64,000 bases of DNA, taken from assembly GCF_905220415.1 (NCBI RefSeq), contig NC_059541.1:942501-1006500 (forward strand), in the 5' to 3' direction. This stretch comes from Colias croceus. Its lineage: Eukaryota > Arthropoda > Insecta > Lepidoptera > Pieridae. A program made the position numbers and the translations under genes. The notes under the pieces are model-generated. The model saw nothing but the letters and a program-made list of their open reading frames with translations, was not told the DNA's origin and searched no databases. Shown here in pieces: positions 35,311-46,735 of the stretch (its first letter is position 1; each line of letters begins with the position of its first letter).

Positions 35311-36817
35311 CGGTAAACTTTTTAACAACGACCAAGCCGTTTTTGAACGTAATCGTTATAAACAAGCGAAATCTATAAAAAATGACGTCAAAATACAAAA
35401 CTATGATTATTTTATTTATTTTGAAGTTTTTTAGATTTACGTTTGTAACATTATAATTTTTGTACTCTATTCTACAATTATCACGTTATGAAAAGGACTT
35501 TATTTCTATTATAATAATTATGTTATATAATATAATTCATATATTTATTAAACTTCCACTCTATCATAGAAGAACAACAATAAAAATGGCGGACCAATAT
35601 ACAGGAAATGTCATTTTGACAGTTCACAGATAACGATAAAAACTCTCGACGAATGTGCATTTTTCGTGTTCCAATATATTATGTCATTGAAGTTTTTTGA
35701 TAACTACCCATTTTTTTTTGGTTCTTCTCATGTTTTGTCGTTATAAATCATATTATTATTATGATATAACTAAAACAATTGAAGAATAATAATATTTATA
35801 ACTGTTATTTGAAATAAGAGCTATTTAACAGATAAAATTCCCAGATTTGTCGCAAATTTCTGTAAAATTAAGAATAGAGTAAATAATAATGAAGAAACAA
35901 GTTCCAAGGGCCTTAGCGAGTATTTATATTTAGAACTAAGCAAAACGCAACAAAATATATCCAAGATAATTTTCCAAACGATCGGTTTACAATTGGGGGG
36001 CCACCGCATTATATATTCATCGAAAAGGCGATGCTATTTAAAAAACTCCTTGCTAAGACGCTCGTTAAGTAAATTAATACGAGTATAAAGAATGATTAAA
36101 AAAATTACTTCGACAACCTTAGAGGGAGCGAAGGGAGCATCCCTGCTTTCTTTGTTAGACAACTTTTACTATACAACTAAGAATGAATCAGTTACGCGAA
36201 TATCAACTTTATTGTTATAGTGATAAGGAAATAGTTAGGGCTGTCAATTGCAAGTTATAGTTGTAAATTATATGTTTATGTTTCGAGTGTTATAAGTCGA
36301 GTAGGCCGGGGAAAGACAATGGAAATGTTAATGTTTTTCTATTTTTAACCGTGGATGATAAATCAGTTTTATTTGTATAAATGACCGAAGTTTCGCCCTT
36401 GGCTGGGTAAAGATTTGTGTTGCAGGGGGTTGAGAACTTCTGTGTTCTTTTAGATGCTTAGATGTGCATTTAGACCTATATTTTGTTCGTTTATTGAAAG
36501 TTGTATTGCCATAGAAGAATTAAGAACTTTTAAATGTAATACTAACGCAGAATTAACACTACACATTATGTAAAATATTTCTTACCTATTCGAAACAATT
36601 TAACTAAATATTAAATTGCTTTTTAATTAATGGTATAACTTTATTCGTCGTTATTATGTAACTTAACAAAAATCTAAAATTTAATATACTTCTTTAGATA
36701 TAAATAACAATAAAAATGTCTTAATTTAAATTTTAGTATACATAATATAATTGTACGATTTATAAGAAATTACTAAATGTTCAAACGTCTGCACTAGAAC
36801 GATACTTTTGTTGATAT

Positions 36818-36895
36818 CAGGAATCGAACTCAAGACCTTCCGTCTCTACGTTTTTGCATTAAGCACATAGCAAAGCGATAGAAATAACCACAGAT
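36818..36895 (-). mobile_element. tRNA-derived SINE remnant
   Basis: On the minus strand GGTCTTGAGTTCGATTCC is a B-box-type sequence. It is preceded by GTAGAGACGGAA wording as in tRNA-like SINE heads, with GTGGTTA at the far end. It does not fold as a tRNA. Confidence 0.5.
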
Positions 36896-36922
36896 CACAG
36901 AAACTAAAGGGAGATATGGTTA

Positions 36923-36988
36923 GGGGGCGGGGCCGGTGTCGCAGCAATATGCCCAAAAAGAGAACACATGCTGTTTGTTGCATTCAGT
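36923..36988 (+). promoter_or_regulatory. Putative promoter: GC box plus arthropod initiator
   Basis: GGGGGCGGGGCC at 36923-36934 is a strong GC box (Sp1/KLF type), unusual in this AT-rich window. TCAGT at 36984-36988 matches the arthropod initiator. The THAP-like start codon lies 37 nt further on at 37023. There is no TATA box and no convincing DPE. Confidence 0.45.
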
Positions 36989-37022
36989 TGACGTTCGACC
37001 GTCGGCCGGGTATTATTTGACA

Positions 37023-37102
37023 ATGCCGTGTTGTTCCGTTAAAGTTTGTAAAAACCGAAGTGAAACCAGCAACTTTAAGTCAAATGGAATCACATACCAT
37101 CG
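37023..37102 (+). CDS. First coding exon of a THAP-domain protein (partial)
   Basis: From the ATG at 37023 the frame reads M-P-C-C-S-V-K-V-C-K-N-R and, 15 codons later, T-Y-H-R. It then runs directly into CG|GTAAGTAC, a strong splice donor at 37103. C-S-V-x-x-C-x-N-R followed by [FY]-H-[RK] is the opening of the THAP zinc finger (C2CH), in which two cysteines near the N-terminus and a later cysteine and histidine bind zinc. The exon ends in phase 2, just where family members continue with F-P. THAP proteins bind DNA, and some descend from P-element transposases. The upstream GC box and initiator fit a real promoter. The exon carrying the W, C-x2-H and AVPTIF-type part was not found within reach, so this is either the start of a gene with a long intron or an orphan exon. 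Confidence 0.6.
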
Positions 37103-38235
37103 GTAAGTACTGAAAATTATACGATTTTCTTACTAAAATTTCAAAAACAATATTACGTAGAGTGATTCTTGGTTTTATTATGTGACAACGACAGTCACAA
37201 TAATTTATGTAAATAGTTTACAATGCTTCTTCTGTACGTGACTCTATTCAAACGCGGCGTTCGAATACCGCAATGTATAATGAACATACTAAAGCTAACA
37301 AAAACGTTCGATCGTGTAGTACGGCCGTGTAGTTAATTTTTATGAGACACTAGGCGTAGTCTCGACACTAATCGACATCGATATCGACCGAAATCGGTCG
37401 GTAACTAACGATTATCAGTAACCAATCAGTAACTATAGTATAGACCTAAAAAATTTAGTGTTCTTTTTCCAAGAAATTTAGCTTAGTTTTAGGGAATAGA
37501 TAGTAAATTAAAATTAGTTATATTAATTTTCGCATTATTACAATTGCAATTGCATATAAAAAAAGCAAATTTTATGCACAAAAAACATGGCAGTTAATTT
37601 AATTTTAATCAAATTCGATATTTTTTATATCAATCGTTTAATTAATGTTCTATTAATTACATATTCATGGAATCCAAAATTCCATGTATGGCAACCTCTT
37701 TATTTACTTTTTTGACATTTGACATCAATCGTCAATCATGAAAATAATATTTCTATCAAAATAAATATAAATTGTGTGTTTTCAAGAGGATAATTTTTAA
37801 TTATGTTCTTAAAAGTCCTATAAATCTATTGGATAACAAATATCCTAAGAAAATATCAATCTGCGTTATGTTTTTATATAGTTAAAGCTATTAGTTTTAG
37901 TTTAGTAATATTTTGTTATTTGTGAAGTGCAATAAAATTCTAATCAAAAGACTCCAAAAGCTCTACAAGATAGGGCTCCAAAAGCTCTCAATTCGAATCC
38001 TTTTGAGAAGTCTTTAAGACATCATAGAAACTGACGGAACTAAAACTAAGGACGGAACGGATAATTTGTATCACTTGTATTTTTAGCTTGTATTATTATA
38101 TTATATTATATTATGTGCATCATTGTTATTACAGTTAATAAGCAAAGGATGCAATGCAATTGATTTAGCGGTTCACGGTTAATATTATTTATGTGTTAAA
38201 TATAAATATTTATCTATAAATTTTATATTTTACAG
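37103..38235. other. Putative intron or intergenic stretch
   Basis: AT-rich. Includes balanced, partly palindromic sequence at about 37370-37440 (CGATATCGACCGAAATCGGTCGG). The remaining THAP code is not present here in any frame I could follow. Confidence 0.4.
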
Positions 38236-38324
38236 ATGAACAAGTTACTAGAATTATTATGTTGGTGAGGGATGATGGTTTTGAGCCAAATTTTCAACTA
38301 CGCTATTATAAACTGTTAAATTAA
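38236..38324 (+). CDS. Possible terminal exon, unrecognised
   Basis: TTTTACAG ends at 38235 (acceptor-like), and an open frame continues from 38238 for 28 codons to TAA at 38322. AATAAA follows at 38333-38338. The residues include IIMLVRDDGFEPNF, which I cannot assign. Its entry phase (codon split after the first base) does not match the phase-2 donor at 37102, so a direct join is not possible. An intervening exon or an unrelated origin would be needed. Confidence 0.2.
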
Positions 38325-38338
38325 AATTTTCTAATAAA

Positions 38339-38719
38339 TTTATTTCGTAATTGGATCGTTTTATTTTATTTGTATTCATCTGTATAATTTTATTATCCTA
38401 GAAGTTCAAAAAGAAATTAATCGAATATGAATTTAGGCTGAATAAATGCAGACAGCAGTACACTATTTTAATATTTATTTAATATAATATAAGAGGCTTC
38501 TTAACATTTTCAATAAGATTTTGAAACCATCTTAAAAATAAAACATTATTTGTTTATTTTAATTTAATTGCAATAACATTAAATAAGAGAAAAAAATATT
38601 GCGTTAAGTCATAATATAGCATCGGAAGTGGGAAATATCTTTTATTTATTATAAAATTATAATAATATATAATGTTTCCGATATTATCAACCGTATCTAC
38701 AAATCCACACAAACCGTAA
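38339..38719. other. Noncoding spacer
   Basis: AT-rich, nothing recognised. Confidence 0.5.
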
Positions 38720-39100
38720 GGCCCTTCTCCCATTTCGATACTTCTAGAATACGATACTCGAGTAGAATACTAGTTAGATATTTGCTCGCTGCCCGATGCT
38801 CGCGTATTAAGCGACTGAAAAATGACTAAATTCATCATTATTGTGCCTCGTTTTTGTAGACGGACGCTATGTCGAGCGATTCCAGTGACGATGTAAAAGT
38901 AGGATGTACTGGATTCATCCATATATTGAAAGAAACATAAGTAAATTGTAGAGTTTTTATAGCTGCACGAGAACTACAACATGATGATAAGAATTTTTTA
39001 TCTTTCTTCCGAAGAGATACGCGCGAAACGCGACGCAAAAACGACCACCTATACTAGTCGCGGACGTGTAGGATACCGGTAGCGTAATGGGAGAAGGGCC
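38720..39100 (+). mobile_element. Harbinger-derived nonautonomous element with transposase remnant
   Basis: Perfect 17-bp inverted ends (38718-38734 and 39086-39102, core GGCCCTTCTCCCATT) enclose about 380 bp. Inside, in shifted plus frames, are M-S-S-D-S-S-D-D from 38869, W-I-H-P-Y-I-E-R from 38910 and E-L-Q-H-D-D-K-N-F-L-S-F-F-R from 38971. They follow the order of the N-terminal part of PIF/Harbinger transposases (acidic start, W-[IV]-H-P, E-L..D..[KR]-F..[YF]-F-R). Stops and frameshifts break it. A left TAA matches the target preference, but the right flank (TTC) does not. It is an internally deleted copy that depended on a full transposase elsewhere. The 66-codon minus frame at 38838-39038 is a shadow. 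Confidence 0.7.
38869..39054 (+). pseudogene. Broken PIF/Harbinger transposase N-terminal fragment
   Basis: Three short blocks in different plus frames resemble the start of a Harbinger transposase, as described for the enclosing element. The DDE catalytic part is absent. At least one in-frame stop (about 38940) and a frame change separate the blocks. Confidence 0.55.
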
Positions 39101-40193
39101 TTCGAGATCTTGTCGAGATCAAACGTCGGAATCATAACGATTGACAATGTCAAAGAATAATTTGTTTTGACAATATTCGAATGTGTTGCAAAGAAATGAT
39201 TTTCCAAATCCATGAAATCTATATTTTATTTATTTTTCATATATCTACGGAATTGAAATAATGATGTTATTAATTTAGATAAAAATGCATTGCTACAAGG
39301 CTATTATTATATAAATATTTTGACGCATAAAGGAAAGTTTTGTGAAGAATAAAAATTATAAACAAATATGTATCCATTGTATGCTTCCATCAAATTGGGG
39401 AGAGGTATTAAGCGACATCATTTTCATTGCTGAAGACGGGTCTATAAATAAGTTATCGGTAATTACCGACTAATTTGTACAGACTACAGGGCCAGGTTTC
39501 GTACTCAGCGCAAGCGATTGGCATCTCTCTAGATCTCTATGGAAATAACACATAGCAACATGTACTAAAACCTTTTATTGAAAATGTATTCATTATCCCA
39601 TTATATCCTTTCAATGCGTGAAAAGCAATTTTATTTCTTAAAAATTCAATTTACGAAGATAACATATTCAAAACACGGACGAAGCCATATGCGGAGATAT
39701 AGTAAAAACATTAATAACATCTCTTTTATGATTGGAATTTCATAATATCGTAGGTACATTTTTTATATAATTGACGAAATTGGCTCTCAGAAAGACGTGA
39801 ATTCTGAAAACAACGATATAAATTTTTTCATATAATTTACTTGTCTTATATTTGTATAACATAGGTACAAAAGAAGAAAATATTTAACTACTCATTCAAA
39901 GTATGAGTGAAGTTAAAAACTCCAATAATAGGTACATTGTTATATTGTTAAACATTATTATGAAATTTCCAGTCATTTAGATGGGAATCAAATTCCTTTT
40001 CACCTTGTAAGAAAATTATGATTGTTCTGTTTTCATACATACATTTCAATTAAAAATAGCTTCATATAAACTCATCTACCGTACACGGTATGAATTTCGA
40101 AAAGTCAGTATAAAATCAGCATCCAGTCAAAATTTCAACCCATCATCACTGATAAGCTGAGCATTGTCATGGTAATCAGCATAGTGTTCTATA
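39101..40193. other. Noncoding stretch
   Basis: No gene recognised. A 14-bp perfect palindrome (TCGGTAATTACCGA) lies at 39456-39469. Confidence 0.5.
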
Positions 40194-40439
40194 AACTTAT
40201 ATATGTCGCAGTCGTCTGGTTGAATCTGCTATTTGATTAAATGACTAGCGCGAATGACGACATTCAGTTGCATTACTGAAATACAACTAGTCAAGTTGTT
40301 GAATGTAACGTTCACCGTCTTGACGTTGTCATTTAGCTTAGTCGCTAGTTCGAGTAAGGAATCACCATTCAATGAACGCGCTAGTCATTCAATCAACTAG
40401 CAGATTCAACCAGATGACTACGACATATACACATAAGTT
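40194..40439. mobile_element. Long-TIR MITE (246 bp)
   Basis: The ends 40194-40251 and 40378-40439 are inverted copies over about 60 bp with a few mismatches and a small indel. They share AACTTAT, TGGTTGAATCTGCTA and ATGACTAGCGC. Inside, ATTCAGTTG and GTTGAATGTAACG suggest further nested inverted repeats. No coding capacity and no clear target duplication, so the superfamily is unassigned. Confidence 0.8.
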
Positions 40440-41065
40440 GACTTCAATTCCGCAATACAATTACCGACAATTATCATATCAATTGGTACGAATAGATTGG
40501 ACTCAAGAGAGTTTAGCATGTGAATAAGGTGCATGATTGAAAAATTTTACGCATATGTTATTTTACTAAGGTGCTGAATTTCTGTGTATGGAGCGAATAT
40601 TTCCCTGGGGCGGTGTTATTGTAGATAGGTGTTGATGAAATTTTAAGTTTGAATTTTTCGTGTATTCGGTTTGCGTGGGTGGTTTATTTCATCTATGTAG
40701 AGAATATGAATATATCTCAGAAAGTCGAATTCTAAGCATATATTTTAAAGTACCTAAGGATTTATTTTTAAATTGAATGTACATTATATACTTCCTTAAT
40801 AATATCTTCCGACTGATTCAAACTAGCAAAGTTTGTATGGAAACTAGACAAGTGATAGACAGCAATGTTATACATATTGTTATATTGTTATATCGAAAAC
40901 TATGAAATAAAAAGATGTTACATCTTCAGTTATAATACATAGAGTTACTAACAAATAAGTCAGATTTTAAATATATGATTAATTTACAAGTATCTACATC
41001 ACATCCTATTCGTTATTAAGACAGGTAACAATATCTACCAAAAGCCATTTCAAATATACAAATAA
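40440..41065. other. Noncoding spacer
   Basis: No gene recognised. Confidence 0.5.
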
Positions 41066-41247
41066 CTAGCGGTCCGCCCCGGCTTCGCTCGTGGTACATA
41101 TTTCGCAATAAAAGTTTTATGTTCTTTCTCAGGGTCTAAAGATTGTCTGTGCCAAATTTCATCAAAATCGGTTGAGAGGCTTAACCGGGAAAGCGTAACA
41201 GACAGACAGACATAGTTACTTTCGCATTTATAATATTATAATAGGGA
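41066..41247 (-). mobile_element. Helitron-like nonautonomous element (182 bp)
   Basis: On the minus strand it starts A|TCCC and passes TATAATATTATAAATGCGAA and a CTGT repeat. It ends in CGAAGCCGGGGCGGACCG, CTAG|T, the same terminus as the copy at 59969-60288. Confidence 0.8.
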
Positions 41248-41334
41248 TGTAAGAGCGTAGCGGTATTCGATTTACTTTAAAATACAATATTATATCGTAA
41301 AATTAAGAGCGCTATCATGTATGTTTGATACAAG

Positions 41335-41375
41335 TCATCTGTCAGGTATCGAACCCAGAACATTTAAAATACAAA
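41335..41375 (-). mobile_element. tRNA-derived SINE remnant (B box)
   Basis: On the minus strand GTTCTGGGTTCGATACCTGAC is a good B-box context. Nothing else of a tRNA or SINE remains. Confidence 0.35.
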
Positions 41376-41493
41376 CTAATTTAACTCTACATAGAGTAGG
41401 CATAAGCACGAATAATATGAGAACAATTGTCATGCATTACTGTGCTTCGATAAAACTTTCATATTACTTGCGTCGCTATGAACGTATTAATAA

Positions 41494-41771
41494 CTAGCGA
41501 ACCGACCCGACTTTGCCTGAAAATATCCATCTTATAGTGTCTAATATCTATCTGCATAATACTAACTTTGTAAAAAATGTCTCATACATTTTTCACTAAA
41601 ATTGCAAAAACGATACCAATATTATTATTAATTTTACTTCTTAGATTCACGATAGTTTTTGTGGCATTCAACCAAAGTTGTAAAAGAGAGAAACAAATAT
41701 AAAATGATGAAAGTGAATATCATACGAAGTTGTAAAAAACACGAGCGAAACCGCAAGTAAAAACTAGCTAG
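41494..41771. mobile_element. Two facing Helitron-like 3' ends, degraded
   Basis: CTAG at 41494 begins a minus-oriented end (CGGGTCGGTTCG before CTAG when read on that strand). CTAG at 41764-41771 closes a plus-oriented end (CGAGCGAAACCGCAAG). The bodies between them are decayed and cannot be separated. Confidence 0.35.
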
Positions 41772-42904
41772 CATATTAAACTCGTGTGTATTTAAATTAT
41801 TTTCAATTTGCTTAAAAACTTCATTTCCACTGAAAAATACTTGCATCTTTGCACTCAAACATGCGTATAAAAGCCTCTATGAAAAAACATTTTACATTCG
41901 CATATAAAATACTTTAATGAAGCCGATATAGGTCATCCCATCGTTGACCATATCAAAGAAAAAAACTCAAAGATTTCAGGTCAAATAAAATAAAGAGAAA
42001 CCCAAAAACCTTTTACGTTTTTTTTGTTAACTTTCAGGGAAAGTTACTGAATAGTTTATTTTGCACTTTAACAGCCTCCGGAATGTAAATTGAAATGGAA
42101 TTTTCGAGTTTTAAAGATAATTCTGTGAATTTTAACGTATGTAGGTTAGGCTCAGCTATAAAAAGAAGGCTTAGATGTGTAAAGTGAATAGATTCTCATT
42201 CTATTCAAAGTTCAGTTCTGCCGTTCTTCAATAAAGAAACAAGATAGCTGTAGTTCAAGTCATGGAAAAGGGAAGTATTTTTGTACTCTTTATTATAGAC
42301 TACATTTACTAAAACTACTTAGGTAAAACTTTATTTACAATTACGTAGAAACACCGTTCAAAATGCTGATTAAGAAACCATTTTGGAAGTGAATTAAAAT
42401 ACGATAAAAATTGTTTAATCTTTTTAAGCATGTGTTCTTCTGACTTCCATTTGTACATTTTTTTGTTATTTACGTTCTGAACTTAACCTTTCATAACGTG
42501 ATTAATTATATCACTGATAGAGTCATACTACGTTTATAATCTCCAAATATTATACTTAAAAATAACCCATTTTCAATACATACTATGTATCATAAAATGA
42601 AACTTTAAAAGACCATAATCCAGTTAAAAGGTCGTTTAGTCCGTCACTCCATACCTACAGTACGGATATTAACAAGTCATACAGCCATTATAGGGGAGGA
42701 ACAATACCAACCCCTAGGGACGCTTGCATCATAGTTCGTAGCGAATTATTCCAGGCCCTTTGATTAAAATGCCAAGTTGTTGACAAACTTAGCAATATTT
42801 GTACTGTTGATTGGAATAATTTGTACGTGCTATTTTAATGTCATCGAACTTGAATATTACCAGATGCCCCAGCAGACTTTCTGCCCTATTGCCCCCTTTT
42901 CATG

Positions 42905-42947
42905 TTATCTCTCCAAAAGAACCTTTCTTGTTCTTATGGAGAGATAA
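42905..42947. repeat. 18-bp hairpin with one mismatch
   Basis: Arms 42905-42922 and 42930-42947 pair over 18 bp with a single mismatch around a 7-nt loop. Both arms carry TTATCTCTCC on opposite strands. No known miRNA was recognised. Confidence 0.7.
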
Positions 42948-45125
42948 GAATGTTGAACATCAAAAACGTTAAAAGAACAGACGAATTGGTGGAGCCATTC
43001 TTGAGTTTCACGAATGTTTTAGGCTTGGCAACTCATTTGGCAATTCTCTTTTGTTATATAGATATGATAAAAGGTAATTAGGAAATTAATAACACACTTA
43101 TTATAATGAAACTGGTGAGTCACAGTTAAAACTAGTCCGAGAGTCAAGGTTGTAACTAGGTCTCGATCAAGGTCACATTTTTAGTATTTGCGTCTAAAAT
43201 TTGTAGTATGTGAAGTCACCGTTTATGTTATTACAATTGTTAATACATATTTGATGTAGTTTTTAATTTAAAACATAATGCAACCTCTAAATATACCTAA
43301 TGTCATTCTATTCAGAGTCATGTTATGCTGTTGTTTATTTCAGTTGTTTTTTTTTTTATTTTATTTGTATATTGACACATAATTTTCATATAGTAATAAG
43401 ATATTATCATCGTGTATGCTATGTGTATGCTACATACACAAAGTTATTTTAAATGAATGATATATAATAATTTCGTTATTATTTCCAATATTTTCAGCCA
43501 ATAACATTTGTATTTTTGAACAACATTCGATATTAGTTATAACAGTTATGGGGGCGAATATTTTGTATCCAAACACACTTCCCTTCACTTGAGACGATGT
43601 GGAACTACCCTCAACCAACACTGGAGTATCGAACGTTTTCTTATATAATCAAGAGCCTACACTGTTGATTTGGGGGTGTGGTATGTTTGTGAGCAACGCG
43701 ATTGGCGATTTCAAAACTTTACGTGTGAATAAGTTATAGTTTGTTCGGTTTTCGGGTATAACGTAAGTTATTTGAATGGCTCAAGTTAAAGTATAGGAAT
43801 CAATTTTAATTATTACGATTAAAATCTATAAATGCAGCGTAGGCACGCATATGCTATAAGTATACATTATATTTTGTAAATTTCACAAACTTTTTATTTA
43901 CAAAACCTATCAATAGGTACACTTACTTTTCCTTTTATATTGTTTACAATATTTCAATTCATGACCATGGATCGGGGATTAAACAAGATTTTTCTTCAAA
44001 AAATCGCTCCCGCTACCTCTCATCACAGACCGCTACCGATCCCTGAAGCACAAGCGAAGATTGTATAAATATTGGCGACGCTTTGAAGCTAAGTGCTGCC
44101 TTTGTCTCGCCAATAAAAGAATAACACTCATTTATGCGAACAATGAAACATCAGGTCTTTTGTATGGCAATTTGGTATAGATAATCCTATATCGAAATGA
44201 TAAACATACATACTAAACGTAGGTACCCATAGCAATATTATCGTGTATTGGGGAAATTATTTCGCAGTTCTTAAACACACACATGCAATATTAGAAATAT
44301 GGATGATAAGAGTATAGAGTCAAAGATAAAATACGTAAGCATACAACAAGCTATAATTTCCTTAAGTTATCAATTTTAATCTTTATCTAAGTGTCTTTAA
44401 TAAAGCGTGCCCTTTCAAAGCTTGAATAATTTTGACGTAATTATAATCATTGAATAATACAATTCAATAGTGCACAAACCAAGGCTTTCAAGTAGATTCA
44501 ATTACAGCAATGCACTAAATTATTAGGTCCATATTAGCCACGTCACCCCCTCCAAGCACTCAAGAGCAAAAAGGCAGACGTTTCGTATATTTAGAAAACT
44601 AAACCGCGCGCAATAATTCATTCCAATTTCGTATCAAGCCTTTGTTTCTACCCTCATGTTTCACCCTACTTGAGGTAACGATGGCCCTTTAGTCTTTTTA
44701 TTAGTCAACTGAGCGTTCTTCAGTTTATTTTTGTTTTAATACCCATTGTTTATACACCAATCAAGTTTTGTTGGGGTGATTATTTCACTCCAAGTGCAGT
44801 ATGCAAATAAATTTCCAATTTAAATATTATGCAACTTCGTCCATTTGGACTTCGCGTCAAATTTTTGCTGTTGCATAAATTTCAAGTCGGTTCTCGGAAT
44901 TAATTATAGTTCTGTCAAAATTTTAGCACCATCATTGCGTTTCTTGAGCGACGAGTTTTGAAGTGATACCTTCTGAAAAATTTATTCTTTCATTATTTAT
45001 TTTAATTTATTCCAATTCAAATATAACTCTTCTTTCTATAAATCTACTTCTATATTATATATTTTTATAAGTACTGTTATAAAATTCTGCATATTATATT
45101 ATTTAGCTCTCAAAATACCTTCCCT

Positions 45126-45165
45126 TTTCAACCGGTAATAGCTGTTCCATTTCAACCGGTATTAG
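45126..45165 (+). promoter_or_regulatory. Pair of Grainyhead-like sites
   Basis: TTTCAACCGGTAATAG (45126-45141) recurs as TTTCAACCGGTATTAG (45150-45165), 24 bp apart. The AACCGGT core matches Grainyhead-type binding sites. Function is inferred from the motif only. Confidence 0.3.
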
Positions 45166-46539
45166 AAGATCCATATCCTTGTTCCAAACACATCAACATA
45201 TATTCTTATCACCGTCCACATAAAACGTGAACCGCGATCTAAATAAGCCAAGCGTCACCACGCAAGAATGTACCCCATAACAATCATAGGCCAAACGCGA
45301 AATTTCGCGAAATCACCCAACAAACGTCAACCGGGACCTTTTTACAACCTAACCGTCACATAAAAATATTAAGTTTATTGGTAAGTTAGCTTTAAGTGGC
45401 TCTCAAATGATATTCGAGGCAGGATCACACCTATTACGATATGATATAACTTGTGCGAACGTTTTGTGTTCCAAGAACTTGTTAATGGACTTTGATGGCT
45501 TATAGAGTATGCAAATATCTGCAGATGTGTCATTGTAACTATGAGGATGTTTGTTGTAGGAAAATTCTAATTAAATTATTTTACATAATGACTACTATAT
45601 TATTTATTTCGATGTCATTAAAATTTCCAACCTTAGATTTTTCATAGTACCTTTACAATTAAGTTAAATATCTATAGATATATTTATCGATTATTATTAT
45701 CTTTGTAATTTTATCAATGTTGAAGTTGAGAAGGAAATACTGTTGAGAATTTGGCATTGAACTATTAAATAACACTTGTATAGCGTGAGGGAATGTTCTA
45801 AATACTAATCTAGGACGCCATCTTGTCGTGAACTGATTATAGGCAAATTATGGAAATACCAGAATACGTTTGCCTAAATATTTTTTGTTCGTGTAGAAAT
45901 CATTCCGATTATATATTATTGTATGTATTTCTTTTTATTAAACTAGGTTCATTTCTGTGGTACCTGAAAAAATATAATTTATAGTTACTATACGAAAAAA
46001 TAAAGATCTCTCTCTTCACGCAAATTTTCATTAAGAACATTTTTAATGTGAATAAAAATCGCCTTACAATTCAAAAACTCGTATATTTCCTGTCATTCCA
46101 TAAATGTTTAACATGTTTCTTTAAAAAATACACAAATTCCGTTTCGTGTTTAGTAATCACTATCAAACAAGAACTCCATTTAACTTCTAATACGACACAT
46201 CTGTATAATCCCTAATCTATGACTTAATCTTTGACGTATAATCCGCGCGGCGGTAAAACAAAGTTTCGGCTGAAGTATAAGATACGAGACATGTTATAGA
46301 GCCGACTAACTCGGGACACGGCATCGATTACGTCACTCACAAAGAATGTAGATTAGATAGAGGGTGCGCGGCACTAAAATGTGAACTTTAGTATTGTAAT
46401 CCTAATTAAGTGGAACTAATGTGTCTTGATGTTAAATTTTCATTTGCTTGAGTTGGTTTGAGCTAATAGGAACGTAATCTATGACAAAATAATTGTATGA
46501 GGTAGTTTATTCAGTATTTATTACACGCTTTATATTAGC

Positions 46540-46735
46540 TTCACCTGTATGTTTGTATGTTTGTAACTGACTTCTTTGCGCGCGATTTTGACCCACTTTA
46601 AACGGCCAGATTTCGTTCAAACTTTGTAGATTTATTGAGGACCGATGACAATATACTAATTTGATAAAATTTTCTATTTTTTAGTTCGGTTTTCTATAAA
46701 AAGCGTGTTTTTTAGTTTTTTAAAACTATTATTTT
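46540..46735 (+). repeat. Interspersed repeat
   Basis: The wording (CACCTGTATGTTTGTATG, CTGACTTCTTTGCGCGCG, AACGGCCAGATTTCGTTC) matches a repeat that I recall as frequent in lepidopteran genomes. Noncoding. Class and exact ends uncertain. Confidence 0.45.

Larger units (their letters stand above)
34475..36922. other. Long noncoding stretch
   Basis: No gene recognised. Frames at 34804-35004 and 35821-36009 lack motifs. A Helitron 3'-end scrap is at 35256 and a tRNA-like SINE remnant at 36818. Confidence 0.5.
41248..46539. other. Long noncoding stretch
   Basis: No gene recognised. Frames at 41634-41858 and 43430-43621 (minus) lack motifs. Holds Helitron-like ends (41494, 41771), a SINE B-box scrap (41335), a hairpin (42905) and a tandem CCGGT site pair (45126). 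Blocks near 42600-42960 and 44500-44960 are balanced and repeat-free. Confidence 0.5.

Noticed and set aside
35604..35650. ATGGCGGACC start with 14 further codons
   Set aside because: Looks like a gene start, but the frame stops within 15 codons and no splice donor precedes the stop.
38838..39038. 66-codon minus frame
   Set aside because: It is the opposite-strand shadow of the broken Harbinger transposase fragment.
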